Assembly: GCA_040767925.1 (NCBI GenBank)
Contig: JAXGNN010000001.1
Location: forward strand, 434,001 to 498,000
Reading direction: 5' to 3'
Source of the DNA: Phil1 sp040767925
Lineage (GTDB): Bacteria; Bacillota; Clostridia; Christensenellales; CAG-138
Length of the DNA stretch: 64,000 nucleotides
Below, piece by piece: positions 16,489 through 25,538 of the stretch. The notes under the pieces are model-generated. The model did not search any database. It had not been told where the DNA came from and worked only from the letters and a program-made list of their open reading frames with translations. How positions within the stretch are numbered: position 1 is the first letter of the stretch; each line of letters opens with the position of its first letter. Made by a program: the position numbers and the translations under genes.

Positions 16489-17427
16489 TCAGTCTCTCCC
16501 TTGTGTGAAATAGGCGATGATGCCGTTATAGACGCCCTTTGCCATCTTCTTCTGGAACTCCGGATCGGTGAGCTTCATATCCTCCTCCGGATTGCTCATA
16601 TGGCCCATCTCGATGTTCACGACGGGCCTTTCGCACCAGTTGAAGCCCGTCTGGTCGCTGCGGTAGGTGATGCCTTTTTTGACGCCTATGCCCGTCGCCT
16701 CGCCGTAAGCCTCGAGGATGAGCTCTGCCGCGCGAATGTTTTCCTCATAGAAGGGATAGCTCTTCGACGCGGGCACGAGCATGAACGCGCCCGTCACGGA
16801 GCCGTCCTCCGTGCCGTTGCAGTGAAGGCGCACGCCGAGGTCGACCATATGGTCGTTGAAAAACCGCGCGCGCTCGATGTTGGAAATGTCCACGTCGGCC
16901 GTCGTGCGCGTGATATAGACCGTCGCCCCCGCCTGCTCGAGCATGTCGCGCAGCAGCAGGCCCACAGCAAGGTTGACCTCATGCTCCGGCACGCGGGATT
17001 TGACGCCCTGCGTGCCCGAGGAGACCTTTTTCTTCATTTCCTTCGAGCCGGGGGCGACCGGTTCCGTCTCCCTGTTCGAGTGGAGCTGATGCCCGGGGTC
17101 GAGCCCGATGACGATGCCCGCGAGCGGAAGCGGCTCCTCCGTCGGGGCAGGCGACGGCGTGGGCGCGTCGACCTGCGTCGTGTTCGGCGTCGTGTTCGGC
17201 GCCGTGCCGGGCGCTCCGCTGGGCGAAGCCGCGGACGGAGAGGTCAGGCCGGCTGCGTTCGGCGAGGCCGCCTCCCGCGTCGGGGCGGGCGTGAGCGCGA
17301 CCGTGTCCCCGCCGCCCTTGGCGTCGCAACTTTGCGCCGCGACGAGCGCAACGAGCGCGAGCAGCATGAGCGCAAGCAGGGCGAGCAGCGCGGCGCGCAC
17401 CGACCTTCTTTTCCTGTTTCGCTTCAT
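16489..17427 (-). CDS. N-acetylmuramoyl-L-alanine amidase, membrane-anchored
   Basis: A 312-residue protein: basic N terminus, one hydrophobic anchor (about 11-32), a Thr/Pro/Ser-rich linker to about residue 100 and an Amidase_3 domain. Zinc ligands are recognisable as His113 (GLDPGH), Glu148 (VPEHE), the His of RLHCNG and the catalytic Glu of NIEMGH. It cleaves the bond between MurNAc and the peptide stem outside the cell. Its start overlaps the PP2C stop by four bases (ATGA), so a wall hydrolase is translated with kinase and phosphatase genes. Confidence 0.88.
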   Translation of the reverse strand: MKRNRKRRSVRAALLALLALMLLALVALVAAQSCDAKGGGDTVALTPAPTREAASPNAAGLTSPSAASPSGAPGTAPNTTPNTTQVDAPTPSPAPTEEPLPLAGIVIGLDPGHQLHSNRETEPVAPGSKEMKKKVSSGTQGVKSRVPEHEVNLAVGLLLRDMLEQAGATVYITRTTADVDISNIERARFFNDHMVDLGVRLHCNGTEDGSVTGAFMLVPASKSYPFYEENIRAAELILEAYGEATGIGVKKGITYRSDQTGFNWCERPVVNIEMGHMSNPEEDMKLTDPEFQKKMAKGVYNGIIAYFTQGRD

Positions 17428-18224
17428 TTCTTCTTCGCACCGAAAAGGCCAAGCGGTTTTGAGAGCCTTGTCACGTCGGCGACGAGCGCGGTGACGTTAT
17501 CGGTCCCTCCGGCGACGAGCGCGGCGTCCGCGAGCTCGCGCTCCGGCGCCTCCGCCTCGTCGAGGATCTTTTCGATTTTCGCCGCGTCCACGAGGTTCGT
17601 AAGCCCGTCCGAACAGAGCAGGAACACGTCCTGCTTCTTTAACTCGATCTCCTCCGCGTACGAGGGCGTCACGACGAGGCCCGGCATATCCATGCCGAGA
17701 TACCTCGTGAGGGAGTTGCGCGCGCGGCTGCCCGAAACCTGCAACCCCATTTTCAGCATGCGCTGCTCCTCCGTGTGGTCCTCGGTAAGAAGGTGCAGCT
17801 TGCCCTCGCGCAAAAGATAGGCCCTGCTGTCGCCGAGCCATGCGACGCTCGCGACGCCCTCCCTGATGCAGAGCATCACGAGCGTGCTCCCCGCGTCGTT
17901 TTTGAGCGCGAGCACCGCGTCGTTCGCGAGCGCCGTATAGCGGTCCATCGCCGTGCGGATGTCCTCCCCGCCGCGCAGGTCCTCGAGGAGCCTTCGCATG
18001 AGCTGCGCGCCGAGCGCCGAAGCCTCCTCCCCCGCCGCCTGCCCGCCCATGCCGTCGAACACGGCGTAGAGCTGCACGTCCTCCGCGCTGTCCCGGCAGC
18101 GCACGAAGCCTTTTTTCCCATTCCGGCGGTCGTAGCTCGACCCGTTGAGGAAGAAGTTATCCTCGTTGTTGTTCCTGACTTTTCCCACATGCGTGCAGAC
18201 GCCCGCGCTGATCAGTATGTTCAT
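17424..18224 (-). CDS. PP2C-type Ser/Thr protein phosphatase
   Basis: A 266-residue cytosolic metal-dependent phosphatase. Motifs in order are RNNNEDNF, VFDGMGG, WLGDSRAYL, LLCSDGLTN and GGTDNVTALV, which supply the metal-binding Asp residues. It should reverse the activity of the neighbouring Ser/Thr kinases, as Stp/PrpC does for PrkC-type kinases. It lies 19 bases after the cytosolic kinase gene and overlaps the amidase start. Confidence 0.92.
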   Translation of the reverse strand: MNILISAGVCTHVGKVRNNNEDNFFLNGSSYDRRNGKKGFVRCRDSAEDVQLYAVFDGMGGQAAGEEASALGAQLMRRLLEDLRGGEDIRTAMDRYTALANDAVLALKNDAGSTLVMLCIREGVASVAWLGDSRAYLLREGKLHLLTEDHTEEQRMLKMGLQVSGSRARNSLTRYLGMDMPGLVVTPSYAEEIELKKQDVFLLCSDGLTNLVDAAKIEKILDEAEAPERELADAALVAGGTDNVTALVADVTRLSKPLGLFGAKKK

Positions 18225-18243
18225 AAAGCTTGCTCCATCGTCG

Positions 18244-19167
18244 TTATGTCCGGTTCAACAGCGCCGCCTTGAACGCCGCCGCGCTCTGGAAGCGCTCCTG
18301 CGGGTCGGGGTCGCACGCCATGAGCACCGCGTCCCTGATCGCGGCGTCCCCGTCCAAAGGCGGCGGGATCGCGTCGCCCCGGATCCTTCGCATGAAGGCC
18401 CTCTCCTCGTCGTCCGAGGTGAAATGCTGCGGGGCAGGCGGCAAAAACGGGTACCTCCCGCGGTTGAGCAGCTTGTAGAGCAGTATCCCCAGAGAGTAGA
18501 TATCGACCGTCAGGTCGTACTTCTTGCCGTTATAAATTTCGGGCGCGATATACACGGGCGTGCCGCGCATGCTCATGCCCATGCTGTCGTTTGCGACCTC
18601 GCGCGCGATGCCGAAGTCACCCAGCTTGAAATTGCCCCTGCTGTTTAAAAAGATGTTCGCTTCCTTGATATCCCGGTGGATGATGCGGTACGCGGCGCAG
18701 GCGTCCAGCGCGGAGCAGATTTCCACGCCGAGCCTTCGCACCTCCTCCGGCGGAAGCTGGTTGTTTTGCAGGTAGGCGGTCAGGGGGACGAGCAGCTCCA
18801 TGCGGATGAGGATATCCCAGCGAAGCTCGCCCTGCCGGTTGATGATCTGATGGTCCTCATAAGCCACGATGCTCGGCTCGCCGCGCAGCGCGTACATGAT
18901 CTCGATTTCCCGCGTGATGTTCTTGACGGCGTTTTCAAAATAGATGAACAGGGCGCTGCTGTTCATGCCCATCGCCCTTGCGTTCGCGATTTCGCTTTCG
19001 TTTTTCGGGATGGTGATGTGCTTGCACGCGCTGTAATACACGCCGCCCGTATCCCGCCGGACGATTTTATACACATGCCCGTAGCCGCCCTCGCCCAGCT
19101 TGTTTTCGACATACCAGTTGCCCCACAGCGGCTCGAACTGCCTGATCGCCTCTTCGTTATACGGCAT
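18244..19167 (-). CDS. cytosolic Ser/Thr protein kinase
   Basis: A 307-residue Hanks-type kinase with no membrane segment or PASTA repeats. It has GEGGYG (25-30), Lys49 (SACKHI), HRD 164-166, DFG from 184 and TPVYIAPE. It is clearly a paralogue of the kinase-LRR protein, with MYALRGE and VAYEDHQI shared. The start at 19167 is chosen because GGAGGT lies just upstream and the promoter's predicted transcription start (about 19197) falls after the longer alternative start at 19206. First gene of the minus-strand arm of the signalling island. Confidence 0.92.
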   Translation of the reverse strand: MPYNEEAIRQFEPLWGNWYVENKLGEGGYGHVYKIVRRDTGGVYYSACKHITIPKNESEIANARAMGMNSSALFIYFENAVKNITREIEIMYALRGEPSIVAYEDHQIINRQGELRWDILIRMELLVPLTAYLQNNQLPPEEVRRLGVEICSALDACAAYRIIHRDIKEANIFLNSRGNFKLGDFGIAREVANDSMGMSMRGTPVYIAPEIYNGKKYDLTVDIYSLGILLYKLLNRGRYPFLPPAPQHFTSDDEERAFMRRIRGDAIPPPLDGDAAIRDAVLMACDPDPQERFQSAAAFKAALLNRT

Positions 19168-19204
19168 AGTACCTCCGGAATATTGCGCGGTGATCGTACT
19201 CATC

Positions 19205-19233
19205 ATTATATACTCCGTTCACGGCTTTGTCAT
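19205..19233 (-). promoter_or_regulatory. promoter of the minus-strand kinase operon
   Basis: On the minus strand ATGACA (19228-19233), 17-base spacer and TATAAT (19205-19210). It should drive all five genes down to 13471. Confidence 0.75.
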
Positions 19234-19338
19234 TATTTATCTAAAATTACAGAATATAGCGAAAGCAGCAGCGACGTTTTTGTTAAAAAAAGCGCCGGTT
19301 TTGAAGCCGCCGTTGCGCGGCGCGGCGCGGTATGGTAT

Positions 19339-19366
19339 TTTACAAATAAAGGCAATACTATATTTA
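19339..19366 (+). promoter_or_regulatory. possible promoter of the plus-strand FHA operon
   Basis: TTTACA (19339-19344), 16-base spacer and TATTTA (19361-19366), inside an AT-rich stretch between the divergent arms. This is weaker than the opposing promoter. Confidence 0.35.
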
Positions 19367-19418
19367 ATTTATGGTATTTCGTCCAACGTCAATTCGCCCG
19401 AAATCATGGGAGGCAAAG

Positions 19419-20012
19419 ATGGCAATCACGCGCTGTCCCAATGGCCATTATTACGACGAAGCGAAGTTCTCCTCCTGCCCGCACTGTTCCGCCTTCGGAG
19501 CGAACCGGCGGCCGGAAGGCACCGAGAGCGCCGGCTTTCGCGGCGCCATGCCGGAGGACGACGAAAAGACCCTCGCCAAACCCGCACCTTTCTCCCCCGC
19601 GGACGGCGAAAAGACGGAGCGATTCTCGGGCGCGGACGATGAAAAAACCATCGGGCTGATGCGCGGCGCGATGCGCGTGGACCCCGTCGTGGGGTGGCTC
19701 GTCTGCATCGAGGGCGCCGAGAAGGGGCGGGATTACAGGCTTCATTCCGGCAGGAACTTCATCGGCCGCACGTGGAAGATGGATGTCAACATCGTGGACG
19801 ACCGCTCCGTTTCCCGCGAAAACCACGCCTCCATCGTGTTCGAGCCCTACGAGGGCGCGTTCGTCATCGTCAACGGCGAATCCGTAAAAACCTACCTCAA
19901 CGGGGAGCCCGTCACGAGCCCCATGCCCCTCAAAGCCGGGGATAAGATCGGCCTGGGGGATTCCCTATACGATTTCGTTCCCTATGGACGTATTGACAAA
20001 CCCCTGTTTTAG
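19419..20012 (+). CDS. zinc-ribbon FHA-domain protein (first copy)
   Basis: A 197-residue cytosolic protein. The N terminus is a zinc-binding knuckle RCPNGHYYDEAKFSSCPHC, shared almost residue for residue with the FHA protein at 23914. The middle is acidic and Thr-containing (two DEKT segments), possible phosphorylation targets. The FHA domain (about 100-190) has FIGRT, SVSRENH and YLNG, the phospho-threonine-binding positions. FHA proteins recruit phosphorylated partners, so this is a likely adaptor for the island's kinases. GGGAGG precedes the start at 19419; the upstream extension to 19371 is rejected. Confidence 0.85.
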   Translation: MAITRCPNGHYYDEAKFSSCPHCSAFGANRRPEGTESAGFRGAMPEDDEKTLAKPAPFSPADGEKTERFSGADDEKTIGLMRGAMRVDPVVGWLVCIEGAEKGRDYRLHSGRNFIGRTWKMDVNIVDDRSVSRENHASIVFEPYEGAFVIVNGESVKTYLNGEPVTSPMPLKAGDKIGLGDSLYDFVPYGRIDKPLF

Positions 20013-20152
20013 GATTTTTGCAGTTTGAAAAGCGTCTGTTTGCACGGGCTTTCGGAGGGTTTTATGAAAACGCATTTTGCCGACACGCCTCGAAAAGGCG
20101 ATCCGCGTCGCCTGTTGCACCGGACAAAACTGAAGTTGGGAGGATTACGACC

Positions 20153-20995
20153 ATGAAAAAGCTGCTGGCATGTGCGCTTGTCACGATGCTTGCTCTTTCC
20201 CTTTTGGCCGCTTGCGGAGGTGGCAGCTCCATTGCGCCGGACGCCGGCGGCACTTCCGCGTCCCCATCCTCATCGGTGGCGGCACCAACTCCGGAGCCAA
20301 TCCCTTCGTCCACGCCGGAGCCAAGCGAACCGCCGCATACGCATGTTTGGGCGGAAGCGAATTATCAGGCGCCCAAGACCTGTACCGAATGCGGAGAAAC
20401 CGAAGGGGGCCCGGTGACACCGGCTTTTGACGTGAGCACGGTCATAAATATGGTCGTGGGAACTGCCTATGACTATACGACGCCTAGTTATCGCAAGCCG
20501 TCCCTTTCCACAACCGGCACAGTAACGATTACGGATTACAAAAGTATCGCGTCGGATGAAACACATGAGCCTATGGATGGTTACGAATGGAAAATTGTCA
20601 GCGTCTATGCGGAGTTTACAGATAACAACGCCTGGGAGTATGGCATGCTGTTTCGGCAGAAAGATGTCGATTACTACTCCGGCGAAATCATCGATTATTA
20701 TACCAATCAGGATTTCTACCCGAAATCTGCGGAGGATGAAGTCTTTTCGGTAAACTATCTTGGGGATACATACGAGTGCTTCACCACAGTTGAGATACTT
20801 CAAAAAGAGTGGGTTGGCCGCGTGCATAAGTTTTCTTACATAGCTTCCTATCTGGTTCCTGCCGGTTACGATGGCTGTATATTGATATTCCATAGCGGCG
20901 AACACGAATCAGATCACGAAGATGCTGCGAATACCGTCGATTTCCCGGCGGTCCTTGCCGATGCAAACACCCTGTATTTCAGGTTGGCGCATTAA
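20153..20995 (+). CDS. lipoprotein of unknown function
   Basis: A 280-residue lipoprotein. The signal ends at lipobox LLAAC (Cys near residue 21), then a Ser/Pro/Thr-rich stalk. A short HTHVW...CTECGE motif, common in Firmicute surface proteins, follows. The rest is a probably beta-rich domain of about 190 residues that I do not recognise. The C-terminal two thirds use AT-richer codons than the neighbours, suggesting a more recent origin. The start at 20153 follows GGGAGG; the frame extended to 20018 is rejected. It sits inside the FHA/vWA operon and may be an extracellular partner. Confidence 0.65.
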   Translation: MKKLLACALVTMLALSLLAACGGGSSIAPDAGGTSASPSSSVAAPTPEPIPSSTPEPSEPPHTHVWAEANYQAPKTCTECGETEGGPVTPAFDVSTVINMVVGTAYDYTTPSYRKPSLSTTGTVTITDYKSIASDETHEPMDGYEWKIVSVYAEFTDNNAWEYGMLFRQKDVDYYSGEIIDYYTNQDFYPKSAEDEVFSVNYLGDTYECFTTVEILQKEWVGRVHKFSYIASYLVPAGYDGCILIFHSGEHESDHEDAANTVDFPAVLADANTLYFRLAH

Positions 20996-21040
20996 ACGCT
21001 GTACGATAGCGACAGACACAGAGTAAAGAGGTTTCTCACT

Positions 21041-22870
21041 ATGAAAAAAACGCTCGCGGCCGCACTGGCGCTCCTTCTCGCGCTCTCCTTCGCCTGTCCC
21101 GCCGCCCTGGCGGACGGGGTCGATCGCATCGAGGTCGAGCAGTATGAAATCCGCCTGCCGGAGATCGCGGTGTACTTCCACCCCCTCGCGGCGGACGGGA
21201 CGCCCATTTCGGACTTCGCCTCCGACGTCGGCGATATTAAAGCCGTGCTCGGGAACAAGTCGCTCTCGGTGGACGCGCTCGAGCCGTACGCGGGCGGCAC
21301 GGCGTATTACTTCCTGCTCGACGTTTCGGGTTCCATCCCGAAGGACGTGTTCGAGGCGATCAAAGGCGCCCTCGCCGCGTTCGTCGGCGGCATGTCGTCG
21401 GACGACGCCATCGTGCTCATCGCCTTCGGGGAAACGGTAAATGCGCTTCTCGACGGCACGGAAGACCGCGAAACCGCGCTCGAGGCGATCGCCTCCCTCA
21501 AGGCGGGCGATAAGATCACGCGCTTCTTCGACGGCGTGTCTGCCGCGATCGCCATGGCGGAATCGAAAACCTCCACCCTTCCCTCGCGGAGGGTCGCCTT
21601 CGTCTTCACGGACGGCAAGGACGTGAGCGCGGGCGGCGGCACCACCGTCAACGAGGTCCGGGAGAGCCTCGTCGGCGCGGGGCTTCCGCTCTACGCCTTC
21701 GGCATCGGCTCGAACAAGGCCTATCTCGACGCGCTGGGCGAATTCGCCCGCAGCGCGGGCGGCAGCTTCGCCTCCGTCGACAGGAAAAACTGCGCGGACG
21801 CGCTCTCTTCTACCGTGGAACGCGTCGAATCCTGCTATGTGCTGCGCCTGCGCGCGGATTCCAACGTCATCGACGCCGCGGTGCAGCAGCTCATCGTCAA
21901 GTTCACCTATCGCGGGCAGACGCTCTCCGTGAGCGAAAACGTCGCCGTGAACGACTGGATTCCCGACACCGAGGCGCCCCGCGTGGACGATCTCTACATC
22001 AGCGGGCCGAACGAACTGACGCTCTGCTTCTCCGAATCCGTGCGCGGCGCGGACAACGCCGCGAACTATTCGGTCAATATGCTGCCCGCGGGCGGCGCGG
22101 CCCAGGCGATCGCGGTCAGGGCCGCGGCGTATGACGACGCGGCCCGCGCGGTGAAGCTCACCTTCGCCGAAACGCTCTACACCGGCGATTACGAGCTTTC
22201 GCTCATCAACATCGCGGACAGATCGATGGAGGCAAACCCGCTTTCCGACGCGAGCGTGCGCGGCGTCAACCTCTTCGGGACGCAGCTTCCCTCCCCCACC
22301 TCGAGCGCGCCGGGCGGCGAAGTCTCCCCGGGCGGGGCGGGCGCGGGTACAGGTACGGGTTTGGGCACGGGCGATGCGGAAAACCTCCCGCTCTGGGTCA
22401 TACTCGCCGTTGCGGGCGCGCTCGGCGCCGTCGCGGTGTTCGTGGTAATCCTCGCCGCGAAGAAGAAGCCCAGAGAGGAAGCTCCGGGCGGCTCCGCCGC
22501 GGTTTCGTACGCGTATGACCCGCCTTCCCCCGCGAACACGGGCGTGCGGATCCCGGGCGCGGCGGGCGCGCGCTGCCGGGCGGTGGTGATCGACGCGGCG
22601 GGCGTGCAGAGGCAGGTCGAATTCACGGCGTACGGGCCGTACGGCGTGGGGCGCTCGCACGGCGCGTGCGACATGGCGGTGGACGACAAGCAGCTCTCGC
22701 GCAGGCACTTCGCGCTCACCTTCGAGGAAAGCCGTATCTTTATCGAGGACCTCGGCTCCACCAACGGCACGGAGGTCAACGGCGTGCCCGTCATCGGCAA
22801 GCGGATGCTCGGGCCCGCGGACGTCGTCACGGCCGGCAACTCGAAGTTCCGCTTCACGCTGACGAACTAA
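21041..22870 (+). CDS. vWA-TM-FHA receptor
   Basis: A 609-residue protein with a signal peptide (1-24), an extracellular von Willebrand A domain (about 85-270) and a beta-rich domain. A Gly/Pro-rich stalk, one membrane span (about 445-470) and a cytosolic FHA domain (about 520-605) complete it. The vWA MIDAS motif DVSGS is at 94-98, with FTDGKD later. The FHA domain is canonical: VGRS, QLSRRH and DLGSTNGTEVNG. The layout joins an outside metal-dependent adhesion domain to an inside phospho-threonine reader. Third gene of the plus-strand arm, 40 bases before the membrane PP2C. Confidence 0.85.
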   Translation: MKKTLAAALALLLALSFACPAALADGVDRIEVEQYEIRLPEIAVYFHPLAADGTPISDFASDVGDIKAVLGNKSLSVDALEPYAGGTAYYFLLDVSGSIPKDVFEAIKGALAAFVGGMSSDDAIVLIAFGETVNALLDGTEDRETALEAIASLKAGDKITRFFDGVSAAIAMAESKTSTLPSRRVAFVFTDGKDVSAGGGTTVNEVRESLVGAGLPLYAFGIGSNKAYLDALGEFARSAGGSFASVDRKNCADALSSTVERVESCYVLRLRADSNVIDAAVQQLIVKFTYRGQTLSVSENVAVNDWIPDTEAPRVDDLYISGPNELTLCFSESVRGADNAANYSVNMLPAGGAAQAIAVRAAAYDDAARAVKLTFAETLYTGDYELSLINIADRSMEANPLSDASVRGVNLFGTQLPSPTSSAPGGEVSPGGAGAGTGTGLGTGDAENLPLWVILAVAGALGAVAVFVVILAAKKKPREEAPGGSAAVSYAYDPPSPANTGVRIPGAAGARCRAVVIDAAGVQRQVEFTAYGPYGVGRSHGACDMAVDDKQLSRRHFALTFEESRIFIEDLGSTNGTEVNGVPVIGKRMLGPADVVTAGNSKFRFTLTN

Positions 22871-22910
22871 TACTTCGATTTATCGAATTATCGAACGAGG
22901 ATAAACAACG

Positions 22911-23855
22911 ATGTTGGAATTTCTCCAAAGCGTCAATCCCGTGCATTGGCTCGTAGCGGGCGGCGCGCTGTTCCTCCTGGGAGTTGCCCTCATGATTTGG
23001 CTCCTCGCGCGCGGCGCGCGCGAAAAGAAGGCGCTCCCCCTCGAGAACACGCTGCTCCTCGGGGTGCGTCCCCCGGCGCGCGCGGGAGAGCGCGCCTATG
23101 TTTCGAGCCTCGTGGGCAACCGCGCCTCGCAGCAGGATTACGCGCTCGTCCCGGGTGAAGGAATCCCCGAAAGCGCGCTCGCCGAGCAAGGCTGCCTCGC
23201 GCTCGTGTGCGACGGCATGGGCGGCATGCAGGGCGGGGAGCGGGCGAGCCGCTGCTGCGCGGAGCTTCTTCAGAAAAGCTATTACGAGAACGATTTCCCC
23301 TCCCCCGCCGCGTTCTACGCCTCGGAAATCCCCAAGGCGGACGAGGCCGTCGCCTCCCTCAAAGGCGCGGACGGCGCGAGGCTCGGCGCGGGGACGACGC
23401 TCGTCGCCGTCATCCTGAAGGGCGATCGCGCGTACTGCGCCAGCGTGGGCGACAGCCGCATCTATCTTTTCCGCGACGGGGAGCTGATCCAGCTCACGCG
23501 CGACCACAACTACCTCCTGACCCTTTCCGAAATGGTGCGCGCGGGCGAGATCGACATGGATATCGCCATGGCGCACCCGCAGCGCGAGGCGCTCATCAGC
23601 TACGTGGGCATGGGCGCGGGGCCGGACATCGTCGACATCGACGAGGAGGGCTTCCCCGTGAACGGGGGCGACCTCATCCTCTTATGCTCGGACGGGCTCT
23701 ACAGGGCCATGTCGCGCGAGGAGATCGCGCGCGTCATCGCGGAAAACGGCTCCGACCCGGCGGCGCTGCCCGGTCTTCTCACCTCGGCGGCATTCGCGAA
23801 GGGCTGGATCATGCACGACAACATCACGGCGGCCATCGTAAGCTGCGCGCCGTAA
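22911..23855 (+). CDS. membrane-anchored PP2C-type phosphatase
   Basis: A 314-residue protein with one N-terminal membrane span (about 14-34) and a cytosolic PP2C domain: RASQQDYAL, CDGMGGMQGGE, VGDSRIYLF, LLCSDGLYR and HDNITAAIV. It differs from the soluble PP2C at 17424 in having the anchor, so the island has one soluble and one membrane phosphatase. It probably removes phosphate from membrane-proximal substrates such as the receptor proteins around it. Confidence 0.88.
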   Translation: MLEFLQSVNPVHWLVAGGALFLLGVALMIWLLARGAREKKALPLENTLLLGVRPPARAGERAYVSSLVGNRASQQDYALVPGEGIPESALAEQGCLALVCDGMGGMQGGERASRCCAELLQKSYYENDFPSPAAFYASEIPKADEAVASLKGADGARLGAGTTLVAVILKGDRAYCASVGDSRIYLFRDGELIQLTRDHNYLLTLSEMVRAGEIDMDIAMAHPQREALISYVGMGAGPDIVDIDEEGFPVNGGDLILLCSDGLYRAMSREEIARVIAENGSDPAALPGLLTSAAFAKGWIMHDNITAAIVSCAP

Positions 23856-23913
23856 GGCCGCGGCTTTGGAATCATAAAAAGCATCAAAAGCATCATCGAA
23901 AGGAAGTGTACGC

Positions 23914-24555
23914 ATGAACCTTCAACGCTGTCCCAACGGGCATTATTACGATGCCGAAAAGTACCCGCGCTGCCCGCACTGCGACGGTGCGTTCCAGGCC
24001 GCGCCCCAGGGCGTGCCCGCCGCGCCCGCGCCGAACTCCACCGTGGCCTTTAACCCCGTCGTCCCCGGAGGCGCCGACGCAGGCGTTGCCGCAACGATGC
24101 CCTTCACCCCCGGCCCGCTCGGCCAGACGGCGAGCAGCCCCGCCGAGGAGGATAAGACCGTCGGCTTCTTCGGCAACAAGGGCAAGGAGGGCTTCGACCC
24201 CGTGGTGGGCTGGCTCGTCTGCGTCAAGGGCGCGCACCGCGGCCGCGAGTTCCGCCTGACGGCGGGCCGCAACTTCATCGGCCGCACGAAGGAGAACTCC
24301 GTGGCGCTCGAGGGCGAAAGCTCCGTTTCCCGCGGCAGGCACGCGGTGATCGTGTTCGAGCCGATGCAGAACATCTTCCTCGCGCAGCCCGGAGAATCCA
24401 CCGAGCTCTTCTACGTCAACGGCGGCGTCGTATTGAGCACCATGCCGCTTGCCAAGAACGACCGCGTCAAGGTGGGCGACGTGGAGCTCATGCTCATCCC
24501 CTGCTGCGACGAGCGCTTCAACTGGGACGTGAACGCCGCGTCCCCTGAAAAATAA
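23914..24555 (+). CDS. zinc-ribbon FHA-domain protein (second copy)
   Basis: A 213-residue paralogue of the protein at 19419. It has the N-terminal knuckle RCPNGHYYDAEKYPRCPHC, a Pro/Ala-rich linker with Thr residues (TVAFNP, EEDKTVGFF) and an FHA domain with FIGRT, SVSRGRH and VNGG. The Thr in EEDKTVGFF resembles the phospho-Thr sites that kinases place in FHA partners, as in GarA-type switches, though that is inference. Good ribosome binding site (GGAAG). Confidence 0.83.
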   Translation: MNLQRCPNGHYYDAEKYPRCPHCDGAFQAAPQGVPAAPAPNSTVAFNPVVPGGADAGVAATMPFTPGPLGQTASSPAEEDKTVGFFGNKGKEGFDPVVGWLVCVKGAHRGREFRLTAGRNFIGRTKENSVALEGESSVSRGRHAVIVFEPMQNIFLAQPGESTELFYVNGGVVLSTMPLAKNDRVKVGDVELMLIPCCDERFNWDVNAASPEK

Positions 24556-24584
24556 ACCAAACGATTGCGATAGGAGGCAAGCAT

Positions 24585-25508
24585 ATGTCCGTCAACCCGT
24601 TCTCTTTCTTCGACCCGTTCGCGTATTTTACCGGCGGCGTCGCGATCTTCATGGTGGTCATGCTCTGGATCGTCGGGCTGCTCTTCGCGGTGGCGTCCTA
24701 CATCTTCCCCTGCTACACGCTCATGTCCGTGGGCCGCAAGGCGCGGCAGCAGGACGACTGGATGGCGTTCATCCCCTTCGCGCAGGATATCTATCGGCTC
24801 AGGATCGTCGGCGCGCCCATGTGGCACCTGTGCTTCTTCGGCTCCTGCGGCGTGCTCACCGTATTCCTGTTCGACCTTATTCTCGGGCTCATCGCCGTGC
24901 GGCAGTCCTCCCCGGCGCTCTTCGTGATCGCGGCGCTCATCACGTTCGCCTGGCTCGTCTACCGCCTGTATGTGACATACAGCTACTATCAGAAGTATTA
25001 CCGGGGCTTCGGCTTCAACCCCATGCTGGCGCTCATGATGTTTGTTCCGCCGCTCTCGCTCGTGACGTTCATCATCGACGTGCTCATCGCCTACAAGAGC
25101 GACATCGAATGGATGAAGGCGCCCGCCCCCTTCGTGCAGAACGTGCAGATCCCCAACCCCGTCGTCGATCAGGCGCCCGTGCAGCCCGGTATGGGCGGCA
25201 GCATCTCGGCGCTCACCGGCATGTATGTCGGCGCGGTCTTCCAGATGCGGGATAACGAGGAGCTCGCCTTCGGGCGCGACCCGCTGCGCTGCCAGATTAT
25301 CTTCGACGACAAGAGCCCCGAGGTCAGCAAGAACCACTGCTCGGTGCGCTACACGGCGCTCGGCAACAAATACATCGTGACCGACTATTCAAAGAACGGC
25401 ACCTTCACGGACGACAACCGCAGGCTCCAGCCCAACATGCCGGTGGCGATGCCCGCAGGGACCGTCATTTATCTCGGCAGCAGGAAGAACTCCTTCCGGC
25501 TCGGCTGA
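24585..25508 (+). CDS. polytopic membrane protein with C-terminal FHA domain
   Basis: A 307-residue protein with about five membrane segments in residues 15-170 and a cytosolic FHA domain (about 215-305). The FHA domain has LAFGRDPLRCQI, VSKNHCSV and YSKNGTF. The membrane part resembles the small polytopic domain of unknown function that contains QDDWMAFIPFAQ. It may hold a phosphorylated partner at the membrane. It lies 29 bases after the FHA gene and 30 before the pseudokinase. Confidence 0.78.
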   Translation: MSVNPFSFFDPFAYFTGGVAIFMVVMLWIVGLLFAVASYIFPCYTLMSVGRKARQQDDWMAFIPFAQDIYRLRIVGAPMWHLCFFGSCGVLTVFLFDLILGLIAVRQSSPALFVIAALITFAWLVYRLYVTYSYYQKYYRGFGFNPMLALMMFVPPLSLVTFIIDVLIAYKSDIEWMKAPAPFVQNVQIPNPVVDQAPVQPGMGGSISALTGMYVGAVFQMRDNEELAFGRDPLRCQIIFDDKSPEVSKNHCSVRYTALGNKYIVTDYSKNGTFTDDNRRLQPNMPVAMPAGTVIYLGSRKNSFRLG

Positions 25509-25538
25509 AAAGAATCCGGACATTAAGGGGAATCCCTG

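Noticed and set aside
19206..19206. Longer start for the cytosolic kinase
   Set aside because: It lies upstream of the predicted transcription start and lacks a ribosome binding site; 19167 has GGAGGT.
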